Assembly (NCBI GenBank): GCA_034434895.1
Contig: DAOTYI010000206.1
Span: 1 to 16,130, forward strand
Reading direction: 5' to 3'
Origin: DAOTXL01 sp034434895
GTDB lineage: Bacteria; Chloroflexota; Anaerolineae; JAAYZQ01
Length of the DNA stretch: 16,130 bases
The notes beneath the pieces were generated by a model. It was not told the origin of the DNA, ran no database searches, and was given only the letters and a program-made list of their open reading frames with translations. This document shows positions 13,554 through 16,130 of the stretch, one piece after another (positions within the stretch are counted from its first letter, which is position 1; each line of letters opens with the position of its first letter). A program made the position numbers and the translations under genes.

Positions 13554-15197
13554 CTACCGCCCCCCGCCGGCACAGGCGCAGGCGCACCCGGCACAGGCAC
13601 AGGCACAGGCACAGCTATAGCCCCCGCTCCGGCTGCTGGAGCTGGAAGGTTTGGGCGGTGGATTGGTGGTCTGGGTCACCCTGTCGGTAAAGCTCTCGAT
13701 ATTACTGACCACTCTGTTGGCTGCCCTTTCGATGCCGCTCACGACGGTGTTGGCAAAGTTGGCGCCGGGCAGGGTGGGCAGTGTGACCGGCACACCGGCA
13801 CCCGACGGCGTCGGGCGGGGAGCCGGAGCTGTGGCCGGCCCGACCTGATCCGCCCACGGCCGGTAGCCCCACCACCATGAGGGTACCACAACCGGCCGGT
13901 CATGGAAGACGCGGCGGGTGTGGCCTTCCCAATCCTCATCCAGCATCGTCCATTCCAGGCCCTCACCCCAACGCTGGCCGAGCAGTTCGGGCGTGCCGGC
14001 GGCCTCGACCTGCTGCCAGGCGCGGGCAGCAATGTCTTTGTAGTACTCCCTGGTCTCTTTGCGGTTAAAGCCGGTCAGCTTCTTGTTCACGTCGCCGATC
14101 AGATCCACGGCCATCTCCCGCAGTTTGCCCTCAATCAGCTCTCCGTTATCCCCAATCGCCTGCAGGAACCGGTGCTCATAGGGCCACAGCCTGATCCCCT
14201 GGGGCAGGGGGTCCACGGCCCTGACCCGCAGTGGCTTTTCTGATTCGACAGTGACGATCCCCTTCTTGACCAGCCCAAACAGGATCATGGTCAACACCTT
14301 GTTCAACGGCGCTTCCAACAGCACCGCCGCTTCAACGGCGGTCAGGCCGCGCTTGACGCCGGTGCCTTCCACCGCCAGAGAAGGGGGCAGATACTGTATC
14401 TTGCGCCGCTTCTGGGACCAGCTACCCATGATGGCCAGAAAGGCCCATCCGCCGCCGAACAGCAGGAACCAGCAGATGGGGCTGCTGCAGAGCGCCTCCA
14501 GGTTGATGTTGAAGGCCGGTGCTTTCTGTACCACCCCTTCGGCCAGGTACTTTTTGGGGAACGACGCCCCATAGACATACTTCTGGCTGCCGCTGGCGTC
14601 CTCTTTGATCCAGGTATAGACCACCCGATCATCCTCAAAGCCCGCAACGGTGAACTCCTGTTTGTGATAACGCGGCTCTTCGGCCGTCACCCCTGGCGGG
14701 AAGTGAAAGTTGACTTCCAGGCGGGTGGTGCCGTGCACAAAGTCGCCGTCGAACCAGGTGGGGGCAAATTCGAGGCTGGCATATTCGGCATCCTTGCTGT
14801 CCTGGTAGATCAGGTTGCGCACGATCGCTTCTATATGGAGGGTGCCGGTCTGGCCGGGGCCGATAGCGTGGCTGCCCAGCCCCACGGCCACGCCCGGCTT
14901 GACGTATGGCGAGTCGCTGATGTCGGTCAGCCGCACGCCGGCGATGGAAGCCCGGATCTCACCCAGGCGATAGGTGTTATTGGGCAACCCTACATCCACC
15001 ACATCAATGGGATGGGCGCCACGGTCGCAGGCGAAGGTCAGGTCATACACGATCCGCACCGTGCCGTCGTGGTTGATATACAGATGAACGCGGTTCTCCT
15101 CCAGGTTGAAGCGGTAATCCTGGGCCTGAACGGCCGGGGCGACCAGAGCCAGGGCGATCAGGATGATGGCTCCGATCATGGCCGATCTCTTGCACAT
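13554..15197 (-). CDS. DUF2207 membrane protein with C-terminal Cys-Ala tail
   Basis: The 547-residue protein begins with a signal peptide (MCKRSAMIGAIILIALALV, cleavage near AVQA-QDYR). An extracytoplasmic DUF2207 beta domain (27-235) follows, then one membrane helix (about 241-260, ICWFLLFGGGWAFLAIMGSW) and the basic stop-transfer SQKRRK. The cytoplasmic part has a winged-helix-like stretch (LTAVEAAVLLEAPLNKVLTM), then a Pro/Ser-rich linker. The last 20 residues are S, four Cys-Ala, G, three Cys-Ala, GGGR (C529-C542). The tail is on the cytoplasmic side and so within reach of the radical SAM enzyme encoded just downstream. I chose ATG 15197; the longer open frame to 15356 translates the dispersed repeat and is not real. 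DUF2207 has no proven function. Confidence 0.85.
   Translation of the reverse strand: MCKRSAMIGAIILIALALVAPAVQAQDYRFNLEENRVHLYINHDGTVRIVYDLTFACDRGAHPIDVVDVGLPNNTYRLGEIRASIAGVRLTDISDSPYVKPGVAVGLGSHAIGPGQTGTLHIEAIVRNLIYQDSKDAEYASLEFAPTWFDGDFVHGTTRLEVNFHFPPGVTAEEPRYHKQEFTVAGFEDDRVVYTWIKEDASGSQKYVYGASFPKKYLAEGVVQKAPAFNINLEALCSSPICWFLLFGGGWAFLAIMGSWSQKRRKIQYLPPSLAVEGTGVKRGLTAVEAAVLLEAPLNKVLTMILFGLVKKGIVTVESEKPLRVRAVDPLPQGIRLWPYEHRFLQAIGDNGELIEGKLREMAVDLIGDVNKKLTGFNRKETREYYKDIAARAWQQVEAAGTPELLGQRWGEGLEWTMLDEDWEGHTRRVFHDRPVVVPSWWWGYRPWADQVGPATAPAPRPTPSGAGVPVTLPTLPGANFANTVVSGIERAANRVVSNIESFTDRVTQTTNPPPKPSSSSSRSGGYSCACACACAGCACACAGGGR
13569..13613 (-). repeat. hexanucleotide repeat coding for a Cys-Ala tail
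   Basis: GGCACA or GGCGCA units on the plus strand (TGTGCC/TGCGCC on the coding strand) repeat seven times, with one CCC interruption at 13587-13589. They encode four Cys-Ala pairs, a Gly and three Cys-Ala pairs at the end of the DUF2207 protein. Alternating TGT and TGC codons in the unit suggest selection on the protein as well as repeat slippage. Confidence 0.85.
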
Positions 15198-15233
15198 GGC
15201 AGTTCCCTTCCTCAGAGCTGGTTTAAAAAGCTT

Positions 15234-15321
15234 ACCGCAAAGACACAAAGGCCACAAAGGAACACGAAGGAAACGAATACCCTTGGTGTCCTTTGTGTCC
15301 TGGTGGTTTTCAGACAGGCTC
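15234..15321. repeat. dispersed palindromic repeat, copy B
   Basis: GACACAAAGG (15242-15251) pairs perfectly with CCTTTGTGTC (15290-15299), and further ACACGAAGG/CCTTGGTGT-type units lie between them. The end TTCAGACAGGCTC (15309-15321) is the exact reverse complement of the end of copy A. The copy fills most of the 152-nt gap between the zinc-ribbon membrane gene and DUF2207; no clear promoter is seen in the gap. Confidence 0.65.
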
Positions 15322-15349
15322 TCAGCCGAAGCACAGGTTTGAGCCCGGG

Positions 15350-15721
15350 CTACCATTTAGGCTCTTCGACGATCTGGTAGGTGGCACGGCAATAGGGGCA
15401 GGTGACCATCACCGCCCCCTCAACCAGGCTGATGGCGCTCCTGTCGAGTTGTGCGCCACAGCTCTGGCACTTGAGCGCCTCCATCGCCACATTGCCACCC
15501 AGGTCAATCTGCTGGCGGATGACCACCTCCTGTTTGGGCCTGGGCTCCCGCAGCCGTATGGCGACGATCAGGCCCAGGCCGAGGAGGACCAACACCCCAC
15601 CGACCAGCAACCGGCCTCCGGGGCTGGCTGCTTCGGCGCTGAAGGCCGACAGCAACCACAACACCCCAAATAGAAGGAAAATCCCGGCCACGATATATCC
15701 GACGGTCTTGCCTGCGCTCAT
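15350..15721 (-). CDS. two-TM protein with C-terminal zinc ribbon
   Basis: The 123-residue protein has two membrane helices (about 7-28 and 37-56), then a soluble part with a zinc ribbon C85-QS-C88 and C108-PY-C111. Both ends should face the cytoplasm. GGAGGAAGG lies just before the ATG. I do not recognise a named family. It stands upstream of DUF2207 on the same strand and may belong to the same envelope system; the zinc ribbon could recognise a protein partner or nucleic acid. Confidence 0.75.
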   Translation of the reverse strand: MSAGKTVGYIVAGIFLLFGVLWLLSAFSAEAASPGGRLLVGGVLVLLGLGLIVAIRLREPRPKQEVVIRQQIDLGGNVAMEALKCQSCGAQLDRSAISLVEGAVMVTCPYCRATYQIVEEPKW

Positions 15722-15737
15722 CCTTCCTCCCTCTGTT

Positions 15738-15765
15738 CATGGCAGGTCATCTGCCACCTGCCATG
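15738..15765 (-). promoter_or_regulatory. perfect 10-bp intercistronic hairpin
   Basis: CATGGCAGGT (15738-15747) and ACCTGCCATG (15756-15765) form a perfect 10-bp stem with an 8-nt loop. It lies 8 nt after the stop of the Fn3-like gene and just before the ribosome site of the next one. There is no U-tract, so it is more likely an mRNA-stability or translation element, or a weak factor-dependent terminator. Confidence 0.5.
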
Positions 15766-15772
15766 CTATACG

Positions 15773-16130
15773 CTATTTCCAGAAAAAGGTTCGGACCTCG
15801 CCGGGTGGGCTGATCACCTGGCCCAACCAGGTGCCATCCTCAGCCGTGCCGGTCCGGCGCATGACCAGGACCTGCCAGCGGAACCGAAGCGGCCGGGCCT
15901 GACCGGCCCCGTACAGCTCAGCCGGCACGCGCCAGGAGGTGGCCCTGGTCCATATCAGGGGAAGCTGTTTCGTCCGTTCAGACAGACGCTCCAGGCGGAC
16001 CACATACCATTCCTCCGGCTTCAGGATGCCCACCGAGGCCCAATTCAGCACGATCGTCGCCTCGGCCCCCTCGAAACTGGCGCCATCAGGTGGGGTCAGC
16101 AGGGCAGGCGCCGGTCGGGGCGGGCTGGGG
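15773..16130 (-). CDS. C-terminal end of a protein with an Fn3-like domain (partial)
   Basis: The frame is open from the right edge to the stop at 15773-15775 and gives 118 residues. After a Pro-rich linker (PSPPRPAPALLTPPDGASF) comes one beta-sandwich: IVLNWASVGILKPEEWYVVRLE, TRATSWRVPAELY, RFRWQVLVMRRTG, then a final RTFFWK. This matches the C-terminal Fn3-like domain often found at the end of Chloroflexota surface, LysM or kinase proteins. The N-terminal part and true start lie outside the window. Confidence 0.75.
   Translation of the reverse strand, partial: PSPPRPAPALLTPPDGASFEGAEATIVLNWASVGILKPEEWYVVRLERLSERTKQLPLIWTRATSWRVPAELYGAGQARPLRFRWQVLVMRRTGTAEDGTWLGQVISPPGEVRTFFWK

Noticed and set aside
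13560..13620. CRISPR-like short repeats
   Set aside because: The units are contiguous hexamers without spacers and lie inside a coding region; they encode the Cys-Ala tail.
12240..13880. Long plus-strand open frame (546 codons) opposite the radical SAM and DUF2207 genes
   Set aside because: It lies wholly antisense to two clear genes, has no family motif, and is rich in Gly/His/Pro/Gln as GC-rich antisense frames are.
15198..15356. N-terminal extension of the DUF2207 protein
   Set aside because: It translates the dispersed repeat (NHQDTKDTKG and PLWPLCLCG are typical of it) and places the signal peptide internally; ATG 15197 gives a proper signal peptide.

Overview
The window is about 16 kb of high-GC bacterial DNA with almost no wasted space. 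Gene content points to a Chloroflexota bacterium of the Anaerolineae/Caldilineae kind: a DUF2079 membrane protein, a GT39-like glycosyltransferase with extra C-terminal beta modules, DUF2207, DUF2089, a zf-trcl zinc-ribbon protein, an Fn3-like C-terminal domain, and dispersed CCACGAAG/ACACAAAGG hairpin repeats between genes. The phylum is inferred from gene families and repeat style; there is no rRNA or marker-gene alignment behind it.

Left part (1-2580). Positions 1-395 hold no intact gene: a possible tail of a broken transposase, a pair of 18-nt direct repeats, a perfect 15-bp hairpin and a second imperfect hairpin. Then comes a two-gene minus-strand operon, a DUF2089 zinc-ribbon/HTH regulator (1783-2157) followed by a beta-solenoid DUF4097-like protein (396-1772). 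Both end in the same small SHOCT-like helical module. Their promoter (TTGACA-N17-TAAAAT) has a palindrome filling its spacer. Facing the other way, a promoter (TTGACC-N17-TAAAAT) drives tRNA-Gln(UUG) and tRNA-Ile2(CAU), followed closely by an HNH endonuclease gene.

Middle part (3302-11635, plus strand). A RpiR/MurR-type regulator, a DUF3795 Cys-rich protein, a GT39-family glycosyltransferase and a DUF2079 protein form a tightly packed, overlapping operon. The two large membrane proteins share homologous tandem C-terminal beta-sandwich modules, so they probably work on the same cell-surface process. After a new promoter (TTGCCC-N17-TATAAT) come trpS and an MFS transporter.

Right part (11690-16130, minus strand). 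Read in the direction of transcription: the C-terminal end of an Fn3-like surface protein, a two-TM zinc-ribbon protein, a DUF2207 membrane protein, a PqqD-like/radical SAM/SPASM enzyme, and a zf-trcl zinc-ribbon protein. The DUF2207 protein ends in a cytoplasmic tail of seven Cys-Ala dipeptides and GGGR. The radical SAM/SPASM gene, of a class that modifies peptides, starts about 12 nt after it. This pairing, in which the tail would be the substrate of a RiPP-like thioether-forming or other Cys-modifying enzyme, is the most interesting candidate system here. The zf-trcl gene is preceded by a consensus promoter, then an intrinsic terminator, then its ribosome-binding site, with no room for another promoter. 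That is the layout of an attenuator or of a small RNA with read-through.

Three copies or part-copies of a dispersed palindromic repeat (3167-3242, 11641-11667, 15234-15321) lie only between genes, and a low-complexity insertion sits in frame inside the DUF2079 protein.
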